The notes below the pieces were generated by a model. It was not told the origin of the DNA, did no database searches, and was given only the letters and a program-made list of their open reading frames with translations. Below are positions 35,955-44,882 of a stretch of 64,000 nt of DNA, one piece after another. How positions within the stretch are numbered: the stretch's first letter is position 1; every line of letters starts with the position of its first letter. Source of the DNA: Bifidobacterium biavatii DSM 23969 (GTDB lineage: Bacteria; Actinomycetota; Actinomycetes; Actinomycetales; Bifidobacteriaceae); contig NZ_JGYN01000004.1 in NCBI RefSeq assembly GCF_000741165.1, positions 236,440-300,439 of the forward strand, written 5' to 3'. A program made the translations under genes and the position numbers.

Positions 35955-36838
35955 TGATGCTGAGGTGGTTGAGTGTACGCTCCCCCAGTCAGCCTGCGGC
36001 TGACGGCCCCCTCGGCTGAGGGGGCCGAGGCTCCGCCAGCTGTATTGCCGGAGTCGGCCGCACAGGCCGAAGCGTTCAGGGAGAGGGTGCGGGCGGCGGA
36101 GACGAGATGGGAGGCTGCGGGGGTGGTCGGGTGCGCGAGCAGGGCGGCGGTGTCGCCGGAGTCGGCGATCGCGCCGTCGTCGAGCACGTAGCAGCGGGTG
36201 GTGGCGTGCGCGAGCACTGCGAAATCGTGCGTGATGAACAGCATGGACGCGCCCGCGTCGTCGACGAGTGAGACGAGCAGGTCGACGATCTGTCGTTGGA
36301 CGATCGAGTCGAGCGCAGTGGTCGGTTCGTCGGCGATGATGAACCGCGGCGACGTGATCAGCGCGGTCGCGATGCCGACGCGCTGCTGCTGGCCGCCGGA
36401 CAGCTGATGCGGGTACTTGCCGAGCACGTCGTCCGGCAGGCCGACCTTGGCGATCATCGCGCGCACGCGGTCGAGCCGTTCGGCCTTCGTCAGGTCATAG
36501 TGCAGTCGCAGCGGCAACGCGACCTGCCGCGCGACCGTCATCACCGGATTGAGCGACGAGCCGGGATTCTGAAACACCATGCCCATGTATCGTCCGCGCA
36601 GATCGGCCAACGCCACATCGGGCGCGCAGACGACCTGCCGGTCGCCGACCATGATCGACCCGGACACGCGCGCGTTCGCCGGCAGCAGTCCCATGATCGC
36701 ACGCGAAATCATCGACTTGCCCGACCCGGACGAGCCGACCAGTCCGACGCGCTCCCCTTCGGCCACGCTCAGATCAACGCCGCGCACGATCGTTTTCCCC
36801 CCGATTGTCACGTGCAGTCCCCGCACCTCAACGCTCAT
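35951..36838 (-). CDS. Oligopeptide/nickel-type ABC transporter ATPase (DppD-like)
   Basis: The 295-residue protein has Walker A GSSGSGKSM, signature LSGGQQQRVGIATAL, Walker B FIIADEPTTALD and H-loop ITHDF. The Thr/Ser after the Walker A Lys is Ser, and the next residue is Met instead of Thr. The last ~45 residues are Ala/Ser-rich and coded by GC-rich palindromic DNA (35988-36026) resembling an intergenic repeat. The usual iron-sulphur-like C-terminal cysteines are absent. GAGGTG precedes ATG 36838. Confidence 0.88.
   Translation of the reverse strand: MSVEVRGLHVTIGGKTIVRGVDLSVAEGERVGLVGSSGSGKSMISRAIMGLLPANARVSGSIMVGDRQVVCAPDVALADLRGRYMGMVFQNPGSSLNPVMTVARQVALPLRLHYDLTKAERLDRVRAMIAKVGLPDDVLGKYPHQLSGGQQQRVGIATALITSPRFIIADEPTTALDSIVQRQIVDLLVSLVDDAGASMLFITHDFAVLAHATTRCYVLDDGAIADSGDTAALLAHPTTPAASHLVSAARTLSLNASACAADSGNTAGGASAPSAEGAVSRRLTGGAYTQPPQHQ
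35988..36026. repeat. Double hairpin repeat inside the dppD-like 3' coding end
   Basis: GTCAGCC/GGCTGAC (35988-35994 with 35998-36004) is followed at once by GGCCCCCTC/GAGGGGGCC (36005-36013 with 36018-36026). Repeats of this G/C-run palindrome style are common between genes in bifidobacteria. Here the repeat is read in frame and gives an unusual Ala/Ser-rich tail. Confidence 0.6.
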
Positions 36839-36927
36839 CGCATATCACCTCTTTTCCCATATGACATCATTATTGTCAGAACGATTCAAGCGATCACGCA
36901 TAAGAACCTCGTTATTCCTCAGACGGA

Positions 36928-36999
36928 GACGATGGCATGTTGCTCGACCGTATGACTTGGCCGAGCGGCCCGGAGCGTGTCGAGCGACATGTCATCGTC
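36928..36999. repeat. Long palindromic element, copy C
   Basis: Arms 36928-36947 and 36980-36999 are complementary at 18 of 20 positions. They overlap the ends of the 38-nt core (36945-36982), which in reverse orientation is identical to copy B. It lies in the 242-bp gap between the second permease and the first ATPase of the peptide importer, where no gene is seen. Confidence 0.8.
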
Positions 37000-37080
37000 G
37001 CAGTCCGCACCCGCAACATATTGGCCATCAATCATAAGCATGCCAAGAAACAGACCGTCATCGTGATCCGCACCCAACGT

Positions 37081-37929
37081 CTAATCACGTATTTCCCTAA
37101 GCTCGGGATTGGACAGCGGGTCGGCCGCGTCGCGCAGCACGTCGCCGAACACGTTGAGCGCGACGACCACGATTGTCACGATCAGGCCCGGCCACAGGAC
37201 GGTCAGCGGGTACACGTTGATGAACTTGACCGATGTGGCGAGCGAATGCCCCCAGCTCGGCACGCCGCTCGGCACGCCGATGCCCAGATACGTGAGCCCG
37301 CTTTCGGCCAGCACGGCGGTACCCGCGGACAGCGACAGCTGCACGAGCAGCACGGGCAGCGTGTTCGGCACGATATGCCGCACGAACGTCCACCAGCCGG
37401 ACGCGCCGGCAGCAAGCGCCGATTCGACGTACGACGAACGCGCGGCGAGCAGCGCAGCCGGGCGGGCAACGCGCGCCAGGTTCAGCCCGTATCCGAATCC
37501 GCAGGCGACGACGATCACGGTGATGGACGCGCCGAGCGGCACGGCGAGGATGAGCGCGAGCAGCACGGTCGGGATCGAGATGAGCGCGTCGATGACGACC
37601 ACGCTTGCGCCGGCGAGCGCCGTATTGCGCGCGACCATCGCGGCGACGAGCAGCAGTCCGAACGCGCCGGCGAACAGGACGGTAAGGATGACAATGAGCA
37701 GGTTGGTGCGCGAGCCGGCCATGAGCCAGCTGAGCACGTCCGCACCGGTGCCGTCGGTGCCGAGCCAATGCGCGGCGGACGGTTTGGCCCACACGTGATA
37801 GCCGTCGGTGGCGAGCAGCGGCTGCGGCGTCCAAAACAGCGAGACGAGCGCGACGAGCAGCCACAGCGAGAGCACGACGAGTGCGAACTTGCCTTCGCCG
37901 CGCCTCCACATGGAACGAAGAACGATCAT
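37081..37929 (-). CDS. Peptide-type ABC transporter permease (DppC-like)
   Basis: The 282-residue permease has an N-terminal membrane segment (about 15-34) and the OppC-N short domain with HWLGTDGTGADVLS. Five more segments follow, including the EAA-type loop ESALAAGASGWWTFVRHIVPN. Its start overlaps the previous permease stop (ATGA). The very long open frame upstream is a shadow. Substrate class (peptides versus nickel or opines) cannot be read from sequence. Confidence 0.88.
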   Translation of the reverse strand: MIVLRSMWRRGEGKFALVVLSLWLLVALVSLFWTPQPLLATDGYHVWAKPSAAHWLGTDGTGADVLSWLMAGSRTNLLIVILTVLFAGAFGLLLVAAMVARNTALAGASVVVIDALISIPTVLLALILAVPLGASITVIVVACGFGYGLNLARVARPAALLAARSSYVESALAAGASGWWTFVRHIVPNTLPVLLVQLSLSAGTAVLAESGLTYLGIGVPSGVPSWGHSLATSVKFINVYPLTVLWPGLIVTIVVVALNVFGDVLRDAADPLSNPELREIRD

Positions 37930-38903
37930 GCGGTCACCTCCGTAGTGTCCGTGGCCGTGGCCAGCCGCGGGTCGAGTGCGCGGTGCAGCAGGTCGACGAC
38001 GAGGCCGACGAGCAGGAAGAACGCGGCGAGCATGAACAATTCGCTTTGCACGGCGATCAGGTCGCGGTTGCCGACGTCGGTGACGAGTCCGGAACCGATG
38101 CCGGGCAGCGCGAACAAGTTTTCGATGACCATGACGCCGGTGATCATTTCCGCGAACGTGAGGCCGATGACGGAGACGAGCTGCGGCATGGCGAGCCGCA
38201 GGCCGACGCCGGTCACAGCTTGCGCGCGCGTCATGCCGCATGCCATGGCCATGTCGATGCGCCCCGATCCGGCGACGTCGCCGAGCGCGGAGCGCATGTA
38301 GCGCATGAGCGACGCGCCAACGATGATGCCGACGGTGAACGCCGGCAGGATGAGCGACCAGACGGCCTGTCCGGGCGCGGCCCATCCGTCGAGCGGAAAG
38401 CCCTGCGAGGGAAACAGGCCGATCAGTCCGGTGCCGCGTGCGAACAGCAGGATGAGCAGAAGCCCGCCCCACAGCGCGGGGATTGCGCCGCCAATGAGTC
38501 CGGCGACATGGAACGCGGTGCGCGCGGCGTCCGATCGCGCGAGCGTCGCCGCAATACCGAGTGGCACGCCGATCATGATCGCGACGAGCAGACCGAGCAC
38601 GATCAGCGGGAACGTGATCGACGCGCGCGAGGCGATGAGCGACGTGACGGACCGTCCGGTCAGGATCGACGTGCCGAAGTCGCCGCGCAGCAGTCCTCCC
38701 GCCCAATCGGCGTACTGGACGACGAGCGGCCGGTTCAGGCCGAACTGTTCGCGCAGCGCTTCGACGCGCGACGCCGGAGAGTTGAGTCCGGCCATCACGG
38801 ACGCGACGTCGCCCGGCAGGATCCGCAGGGCCGCGAACACGACGACGGACACCCCGAACAGCGCCACGACAAACAGCAGCAACCGTCGAACTATGAATCG
38901 CAT
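37926..38903 (-). CDS. Peptide-type ABC transporter permease (DppB-like)
   Basis: The 325-residue permease starts MRFIVRRLLLFVVALFGVS with the usual first segment. It contains the family motif FGLNRPLVVQYADW and a DFGTSI stretch, then five further segments with an EAA loop MACGMTRAQAVTGVGLR. AAGGAG precedes ATG 38903. Two palindromic elements separate it from the binding protein gene upstream. It forms the translocation pore with the DppC-like protein. Confidence 0.9.
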   Translation of the reverse strand: MRFIVRRLLLFVVALFGVSVVVFAALRILPGDVASVMAGLNSPASRVEALREQFGLNRPLVVQYADWAGGLLRGDFGTSILTGRSVTSLIASRASITFPLIVLGLLVAIMIGVPLGIAATLARSDAARTAFHVAGLIGGAIPALWGGLLLILLFARGTGLIGLFPSQGFPLDGWAAPGQAVWSLILPAFTVGIIVGASLMRYMRSALGDVAGSGRIDMAMACGMTRAQAVTGVGLRLAMPQLVSVIGLTFAEMITGVMVIENLFALPGIGSGLVTDVGNRDLIAVQSELFMLAAFFLLVGLVVDLLHRALDPRLATATDTTEVTA

Positions 38904-38951
38904 ATGCGGCTCCTTGATGATTGGAAAAACTGTGTCTGGAAGATGGTGTCC

Positions 38952-39041
38952 GCGTGGGGTGAGGGATGTCCTATTCTCGACACGCTCCGGGCCGCTCGGC
39001 CAAGTCATACGGTCGTGAACAGGACATCCCTCACCCCACGC
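38952..39041. repeat. Long palindromic element, copy B (perfect 21-bp arms)
   Basis: Arms 38952-38972 and 39021-39041 are perfectly complementary over 21 bp. The 38-nt core is at 38978-39015. The arm sequence resembles copy A but differs at several positions, with both arms changed together. Located between the binding-protein and permease genes of one operon. Confidence 0.88.
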
Positions 39042-39109
39042 TCGCTGATCCGATACGTTACGTTCTGCCGAGGCATCGACCGCGCAACAATTGCAGCGCA
39101 ACGAGCGTA

Positions 39110-39186
39110 GGACTGGGATATGCCGTTCGAGACCGTAGGCTTGGCCGAACGGCCTTGAGTGTGTCGCGAATGGCATATCCCAGTCC
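39110..39186. repeat. Long palindromic element, copy D (diverged core)
   Basis: GGACTGGGATATGCC (39110-39124) and its exact complement (39172-39186) enclose a 36-nt core (39131-39166) in the orientation of copy C with roughly 80% identity. The GGCC pairing in the core centre is kept. Together with copy B this fills the 317-bp gap between the permease and binding protein genes. Confidence 0.82.
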
Positions 39187-39220
39187 CGCGCGGTCACCGC
39201 GACGATCCCGATCGGCCCCG

Positions 39221-40891
39221 CTACTTCGTGTAGGTGACGTTATAGAGAGGCAGGAGGGTCTGGTTGAGGTTGACCGGGAAGCCGCTGACACCGTTCGCCC
39301 ACGCGGTGGTGACACGGTAGTTGAACAGCCAGTCGGCGGGCGCGTCCTCGGAGACGAGCTTGGCGGCCTTGGCGAGCAGTTCGTCGCGCTGGTCGTCGGA
39401 TGTGGCGGCGATGGCCTGCGCGTACAGCTGCTGGACTTCCTTGTTGTCGTAGTTGTAGTAGTAGGTCGGGTCGGCCCACTGGTAGAAGTCGTGGCTTTCG
39501 TTGTGGTCGACGAGCGAGATGTCGTAGTCCTTGTTCGTGTACACGTCCTGCAGCCAGGTGGAGAATTCGACCACGTTGACCTTCAGGTCGATGCCGATTT
39601 TGGCGAGCTGCGAGCGCAGCTGGTCGCCGAGTTCGGTGCCGTAGATGTTCGCGTAGGTGAGGGTGAGCTGGAGCGGCTTGTCGGTGCTGTAGCCGGCTTC
39701 CTTCATGAGCGCCTTGGCTTTGGCCTCGTCATGCGGGTACAGGCCGGTCAGGTCCTCGTAGCCGGGGTCGAGGGACGGGATGGGGCCGCCGAGTGCCTTG
39801 TCGGCGCCGCCGCGCGAGGCGATGAGCTCGTCGTGGTCGATGGCGTAGCGAATGGCCTGGCGCACGCGCTTGTCGGACGTGTTCTTGCCCTTGGAGTTGA
39901 ACGCCATCACGTATTTGTCGGTGTCGTCGCCGGCCTTGACCGTGTAGTGCGCGCTGTCGGAGGTGAACGGCGAGGCGAGGTTTTCGGTGATGGGCGCGAG
40001 CACCTGCACGTCGCCGGATTTGAGCGCGTTCACGGCCGCGTTGTCGTCGGCGAGGTATTTGACGACGACAGTTGCGGTCTTGGCCTTGTGCGTGCCCCAA
40101 TACTTCGGGTTGGCTTTGAGTGTGATCGAATCGTTGGCGACGAATTTGGCGACGGTGTACGGGCCGGAGCCGATCGCTTCGGTTTTCGCGTCGTATGTGG
40201 CGTCCTTGTCGAAGACGAGGCCGGGGCGGCCGGTGAGCGTCCACAGCAGGTTCGAGTTGGCGGTGTTGAGTGTGATGGTCACGATGTTCTTGTCGTCGTC
40301 GGAGGCGACGGACTTGACCATGCTCAGGCTGTCGGCGTCGTGGTACTGGTTTTTGATGAGCTGGTTGATGGACCATGCGACGTCTTCGGCGGTGAGCTTG
40401 TCGCCGTTGGAGAACGTCATGTTCTCGTTGAGGTGGAACGTGTAGGTCAGGCCGTCCTTGCTTTCGTCCCAGCTTTTTGCGATGGACGGCACGACCTGGT
40501 TGTTCTCGTCGCGGGCGACGAGGCCTTCGTACACGTTGCCGATGAGCACCTGGTCGAGTGCGGAGCCGGACGTGTTGCGGATGTCGAGGTTGGTGGGCGC
40601 GAGCTTGAGGCCGATGGTGACGGTGTCGGCCGCCGTGCCGCCGGTTTCGACGGTGGAAGGGTTGCCGCCCTGCGCGTCGGTTTTCGGCTTGGCAATGTTG
40701 ACGCCGACGGCGATGGCCGCGACGACGATGACGGCGATGATGGCCCACAGCCACCATTTGGGGCCGCGGTTGGGTGTTTTGGCGCGGTTTTCGAGGCTGG
40801 CGTCGGTGGTTGCCGTGGCGGCGCCGGTGGTGTTGGTCGTGTTGTCTGTGGTTGCGCCGGCGTTGCCGTGCGCACCGTTGGGTTCGGACAT
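39221..40891 (-). CDS. Extracellular solute-binding protein family 5 (peptide/nickel type)
   Basis: The 556-residue protein is anchored by one N-terminal membrane segment (WWLWAIIAVIVVAAIAVGV, about 46-65) after a ~45-residue Thr/Asn-rich cytoplasmic start. No lipobox Cys is present, unlike most homologues. The mature part has family-5 landmarks (GNVYEGLVARDENNQ, ENMTFSNGDKLTAEDV). It delivers ligand to the two permeases downstream. AGAGGAA precedes ATG 40891. It is the first gene of the importer operon. Confidence 0.9.
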   Translation of the reverse strand: MSEPNGAHGNAGATTDNTTNTTGAATATTDASLENRAKTPNRGPKWWLWAIIAVIVVAAIAVGVNIAKPKTDAQGGNPSTVETGGTAADTVTIGLKLAPTNLDIRNTSGSALDQVLIGNVYEGLVARDENNQVVPSIAKSWDESKDGLTYTFHLNENMTFSNGDKLTAEDVAWSINQLIKNQYHDADSLSMVKSVASDDDKNIVTITLNTANSNLLWTLTGRPGLVFDKDATYDAKTEAIGSGPYTVAKFVANDSITLKANPKYWGTHKAKTATVVVKYLADDNAAVNALKSGDVQVLAPITENLASPFTSDSAHYTVKAGDDTDKYVMAFNSKGKNTSDKRVRQAIRYAIDHDELIASRGGADKALGGPIPSLDPGYEDLTGLYPHDEAKAKALMKEAGYSTDKPLQLTLTYANIYGTELGDQLRSQLAKIGIDLKVNVVEFSTWLQDVYTNKDYDISLVDHNESHDFYQWADPTYYYNYDNKEVQQLYAQAIAATSDDQRDELLAKAAKLVSEDAPADWLFNYRVTTAWANGVSGFPVNLNQTLLPLYNVTYTK

Positions 40892-40960
40892 GATGTTCCT
40901 CTTGAGTTCTCGGTAATGACTGCGGCTGGCCGCCCGGCTTCGGGTCGACCGCCGCGAGTC

Positions 40961-40966
40961 ATTATA
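40961..40966 (-). promoter_or_regulatory. -10 element of the peptide importer operon
   Basis: The minus strand reads TATAAT here, 70 bp before the binding-protein start codon; no good -35 is found 16-18 bp upstream. The leader contains GCGGCGGTCGAC ... GGCGGCCAGCCGC stretches that could fold. Confidence 0.4.
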
Positions 40967-41057
40967 GGCATGCCCGTGCGGGGTACGCGTCGACGTTGCC
41001 GCCGATTGCCACGTGACGACGACGCTGCATCACCACCGTTGTGTCACGGCCGTTGCG

Positions 41058-42554
41058 TCACCATCGGCGTCCGCAGCGTTTGCCGCCGACGCCGCTTGTG
41101 CCGCCTGCTCCCCATGGTCCGCGTCCCTCGGCGCGCAGGTCGGTCAGATGGTGTTTCATCGCGACGAGCATGATGTGCGCATCCTCGAGACCGAGGTGCC
41201 GTTCGTTGCGGCTCGGGTCGAGCGCGCCTTGCCGTTTGGCGTACGAGTCGAGCTTGTTGTCGCCGTACGGGTGCTCGTTGTCGGGCTCGGAGCCGGGGTC
41301 CCAGCGTTTGCTCATCGGCATGGTGTCGATGATGGTGATGTTGCCGGCACGGTAGCTTTCCGCATATCCGGCCACGTTGAGCATGAAGAACCCGTGTTCG
41401 AACGTGGCGTTGTGCGCCACGTATGGCTGCGTTTCGAGCCGTCGCAGAAGTCCCTGCTGGGCGGCGGGCCATTCGTCGAACAGGCGCAAACCGCTTTCGG
41501 GCCCGCGTTCGCGTACGTCGATGCCGGTCAGGTCGCGGATGATCCTGTTGTCGAGCCGTGCGGCGCGTGCGGGCACGCCGAAGGCGAGCCGCGCCTGTCC
41601 GTAGGCGTCGCCGGCCTCGTAGTAGTCCTGCTCGTACCGGTATGCGTTCGGTTGCGTGGGCGTGTCCGGGTTCATGTTCATGAATTCGAAGCCGACGTCG
41701 ATGACGTATACGCGGGCCGGGTCGATGCCGGTGGTTTCGATGTCGATGCCCATGACGGTATCGATATCGCGGCCTGGCAGGTAGGCGTCGCGCCAGTCGG
41801 GCTTGCGATAGTCGCGCAGGCGAGCGTTCGCAACGTCCTGCGCCGATTGTTCCGGCCGCGACGGCTGCGGAGATGCGGACTGCGCTGGCTTGTCGTCGCC
41901 GAACAGTGTCGCCGATCCGGCCTGCGACGTGGCGCTGCCGAGGTTGGCGCGCATCATGTCGCGCCGTCCGGCCCGTTCCTGTTCGCGCTGTCGGCTGCGA
42001 CGGTCGGCGCGCGCGTTCGCCACGTCGGCGCTGCGGTCCTGGATGTCGGCGAGAGCCGCGTCGTTGCCGTCCGTGGCGTGCAGGACGGACACGGTGATAC
42101 GCCGGCGACGTTCCTCGGTCACGGTCCATCGTCCTTCGGCGACTCCACGTGCGATGAGCAGCGCGATTTCGTCGTTGAGCCGACGGTTCGCGTAGGCGAG
42201 CGCTCGTGGCAGTCGGTAAGACGCGATGATGCGGTCGAAGTCGGTCATGAACGCGGTGCTGCATTGCGCGATGATCGACTCGAGCCGGTCGCGCACGGCG
42301 TAGTCGCGTGCGATCAGCTCGTGCAGATCGGACGTTGCGTCCGGTTCGAGGTCGTCGTCTGACGCGCAGCCGACACCGCCGGCGAGGTCGAGCGCGCGCG
42401 CCCAGTTCCAGTCGATCGTGTGTCCGTCGGCGTCTTTCGGCATGGCTGCGGACCACATGCCGATGTCGTCCTTGGCTGATTCGAGCCATTCGCGACCGGC
42501 CGCGGGCGTTCCCGCCGCGGTCGGCGTGTGCGGGGCGTGTGCGGCGTCGCTCAC
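41058..42554 (-). CDS. Exonuclease-domain protein (DEDDh family)
   Basis: The ~498-residue protein has a helical N-terminal ~230 residues of unknown type, then a DnaQ-like 3'-5' exonuclease domain: ExoI GIDIETTGID (Asp, Glu), ExoII NATFEHGFF, ExoIII with HLGLEDAHIM (His, Asp). The start is taken at GTG 42554, overlapping the def stop (GTGA). A role in DNA repair or RNA processing cannot be decided. The C-terminal tail is Gly/Arg-rich. Confidence 0.78.
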   Translation of the reverse strand: MSDAAHAPHTPTAAGTPAAGREWLESAKDDIGMWSAAMPKDADGHTIDWNWARALDLAGGVGCASDDDLEPDATSDLHELIARDYAVRDRLESIIAQCSTAFMTDFDRIIASYRLPRALAYANRRLNDEIALLIARGVAEGRWTVTEERRRRITVSVLHATDGNDAALADIQDRSADVANARADRRSRQREQERAGRRDMMRANLGSATSQAGSATLFGDDKPAQSASPQPSRPEQSAQDVANARLRDYRKPDWRDAYLPGRDIDTVMGIDIETTGIDPARVYVIDVGFEFMNMNPDTPTQPNAYRYEQDYYEAGDAYGQARLAFGVPARAARLDNRIIRDLTGIDVRERGPESGLRLFDEWPAAQQGLLRRLETQPYVAHNATFEHGFFMLNVAGYAESYRAGNITIIDTMPMSKRWDPGSEPDNEHPYGDNKLDSYAKRQGALDPSRNERHLGLEDAHIMLVAMKHHLTDLRAEGRGPWGAGGTSGVGGKRCGRRW

Positions 42555-43204
42555 AGGTCGAATCCGAGCTCTTCGGCGGCTTCGGTGGGCACCGGATCCT
42601 CGGCCCACAGGTCCTCGAGGTTTTCGGTGGTGGCGAGCGATCGGATTTCCGCCTTGTCGATGTACAGTTCGCCGCTCAGATGGTCGGTTTCATGCTGGAA
42701 GATGCGGGCCGGCCAGCCGTGCAGGTGCTCTTCGTGCTGCTTGCCGTCCTCGTCCTGCCAACGGGCGGTGATGTCGAGCCAGCGCTTGCGCACGGCCTGA
42801 TAACCGTCGAAGCTCAGGCAGCCTTCGTAGAAGCTGCGGGTTTCCTCGCCGGCCGGCTCGTAGCTGGGGTTGATGATGACGTGGAACGGGAATTCGGCGA
42901 TTTCGCGCGGATCATCCTCGTCGTCGCGCACATGGTCCTCGACGACGGCGAGTGCAAGCCCGAGGCCGATCTGCGTGGCGGCAAGGCCGACGCCAGGCGC
43001 TTCAAGCATGGTGGTGTGCATGGTGTCGATGAGCTTGTCGAGCGTCTTGCGGCTCAGCTGGCCGGCGTACGGCGCGGTTTCCTGACGCAGGACCGGTTCG
43101 CCGGCCTGCACGATCGGCAGGATGCGCTCCTTGCCGCCGGTTTTGATGAGCTGTTCGACGGCGCGGTTGAGCTCGATGTCGACTTTGGCGTTCTTTCCAA
43201 ACAT
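42551..43204 (-). CDS. def: Peptide deformylase
   Basis: This 217-residue metalloenzyme removes the N-formyl group from nascent proteins. All three motifs are intact: GVGLAATQIG, EGCLSF (Cys metal ligand) and QHETDHLSG (two His ligands and catalytic Glu). It is longer than E. coli Def, with an N-terminal helical extension and an acidic C-terminal tail (EDPVPTEAAEELGFDL), as in other actinobacterial enzymes. It is translated with the exonuclease gene. Confidence 0.95.
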   Translation of the reverse strand: MFGKNAKVDIELNRAVEQLIKTGGKERILPIVQAGEPVLRQETAPYAGQLSRKTLDKLIDTMHTTMLEAPGVGLAATQIGLGLALAVVEDHVRDDEDDPREIAEFPFHVIINPSYEPAGEETRSFYEGCLSFDGYQAVRKRWLDITARWQDEDGKQHEEHLHGWPARIFQHETDHLSGELYIDKAEIRSLATTENLEDLWAEDPVPTEAAEELGFDL

Positions 43205-43261
43205 GTTCGTGATGTTCCTTATGTTCCGTGTACGGGAGCGGATGGCTGCGATTGCGGCCGG

Positions 43262-44650
43262 TTACAGGGCGAGCTCGTCGGCGACGACCTTGGCAAGACG
43301 GGCGCAGACCTCGTCGGCCTGCTCCTGCGTGGCGGCTTCGGCCATGACGCGCACGAGCGGTTCCGTGCCGGAGGGGCGCAGCAGCACGCGGCCAGTGTCG
43401 CCGAGCAGCTTCTCCTCGCGTTCGACGGCGGCCTGCACCTTGGCGTTCGTGGTGGCGGCCATCTTGTCGACGTTCGGCACGTTGACGAGCGTCTGCGGCA
43501 ACTGCGGGAAGTCGGCAGCGAGCTGCTTCAAGCTCTTGCCGGAGCGGACGACCTCGTTGCACAGGGTGAGCGCGGTGAGCGTGCCGTCGCCGGTGGTGGC
43601 GAATTCACGGTTGATGACGTGGCCGGACTGTTCGCCGCCGAGCGTGTAGCCGCCGCGCAGCATCTCCTCGAGCACGTAGCGGTCGCCGACGGCGGTCTGC
43701 ACGGTTTTGATGCCCATGTCGCGCAGGGCGAGCTTGAGGCCGAGGTTGCTCATGACGGTCACGACGAGCGTGTTGTCGGCAAGCTTGCCGGCCTCCTTCT
43801 TGGCACGTGCGAGGATGCCCATGATCTGATCGCCGTTGACCATGTTGCCGTCCTCGTCCACGGCGAGGCAGCGGTCGGCGTCGCCGTCGAACGCGACGCC
43901 CATCACCGCGTCGGTGGCCTTGACCATGGCCTGCAGCTGCTCGGGGTGCGTGGAGCCGGCGTGCTTGTTGATGTTGTAGCCGTCCGGCGAGGCGTTGATG
44001 ACCATGACTTCGGCGCCGGCGCGGCGCAGTGCTTCGGGGGCGACCACGGAGGTGGCGCCGTTGGCGCAGTCGGCCACGATCTTCAGGCCCTTGAGCGGCT
44101 TGGGCTGAGTCTTGTCCGGGTTGAGCGGGGCGATGGTGGAGACCAGATGGTCGATGTACAGGTTGGTGGCGGTCACCGTGTCGTGGCTGACGCGGCCGAC
44201 GCCGGCGCCGGTGGGGCGTTCCCAGTCCTGGCCGAGCACGGCTTCGATCTCGTCCTCCTTGGCGTCGGGCAGCTTGAAGCCGCCGCGCGCGAAGAATTTG
44301 ATGCCGTTGTCGGGCATCGGGTTGTGGGAGGCGGAGATGACGGCGCCCATTTCGACGTTGAGCACGCTGGTCAGGTAGGCCACGCCCGGGGTCGGGATGA
44401 TGCCCGCGTCGATCACGTCGAAACCGCCGGCGGACATGCCCGCGGACAGCGCGGAGGCGAGGAAGTCGCCGGAGACGCGGGTGTCGCGGCCCACGAGCGC
44501 GCGGCGGCGTCCCTCCGGCTGGTTCTCGTCGCGGGCGCCGGCCTTGCCGAGCACGCGTACGGCAGCGTCGCCCAGATCGAGCGCGAGCCTTGCGGTCAGG
44601 TCGCGGTTGGCCAATCCTCGTACACCATCGGTTCCAAACATCTTCGGCAT
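43262..44650 (-). CDS. glmM: Phosphoglucosamine mutase
   Basis: This 462-residue enzyme interconverts glucosamine 6- and 1-phosphate on the route to UDP-GlcNAc. The active-site phosphoserine motif AVISASHNPMPDNG lies near residue 104-117, the Mg-binding DGDADR at about 240, and the substrate loop GEQSGHV near 325. The start ATG 44650 has GAGGAAG upstream; a longer frame to 44671 is unlikely. It feeds cell wall synthesis. Confidence 0.95.
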   Translation of the reverse strand: MPKMFGTDGVRGLANRDLTARLALDLGDAAVRVLGKAGARDENQPEGRRRALVGRDTRVSGDFLASALSAGMSAGGFDVIDAGIIPTPGVAYLTSVLNVEMGAVISASHNPMPDNGIKFFARGGFKLPDAKEDEIEAVLGQDWERPTGAGVGRVSHDTVTATNLYIDHLVSTIAPLNPDKTQPKPLKGLKIVADCANGATSVVAPEALRRAGAEVMVINASPDGYNINKHAGSTHPEQLQAMVKATDAVMGVAFDGDADRCLAVDEDGNMVNGDQIMGILARAKKEAGKLADNTLVVTVMSNLGLKLALRDMGIKTVQTAVGDRYVLEEMLRGGYTLGGEQSGHVINREFATTGDGTLTALTLCNEVVRSGKSLKQLAADFPQLPQTLVNVPNVDKMAATTNAKVQAAVEREEKLLGDTGRVLLRPSGTEPLVRVMAEAATQEQADEVCARLAKVVADELAL

Positions 44651-44792
44651 GTCGATACTTCCTCTACCCATGAGTGGTCGTTTACCGTGACCATCGTACC
44701 CATCCGGGGCGGCCGAGTCACTCCCCCACGCATAATGACGCCCAATTTCCCCGCATTGTGTTCGATCGCGACGTCCGCCCTCGGCAACGGGA

Positions 44793-44832
44793 AAGGCTCC
44801 CCGCCCAGCACGAGGCCAAGTCGGGGAGCCTT
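44793..44832 (-). terminator. Hairpin after pepN
   Basis: AAGGCTCCCCG (44793-44803) pairs perfectly with CGGGGAGCCTT (44822-44832), 18-nt loop, about 50 bp past the pepN stop. On the plus strand the sequence after it is GTCATCATT; no T run on either strand. Confidence 0.6.
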
Positions 44833-44882
44833 GTCATCATTCCACGCATGATTGGCGCATGACGCCGAATCAGCGAACCGCC

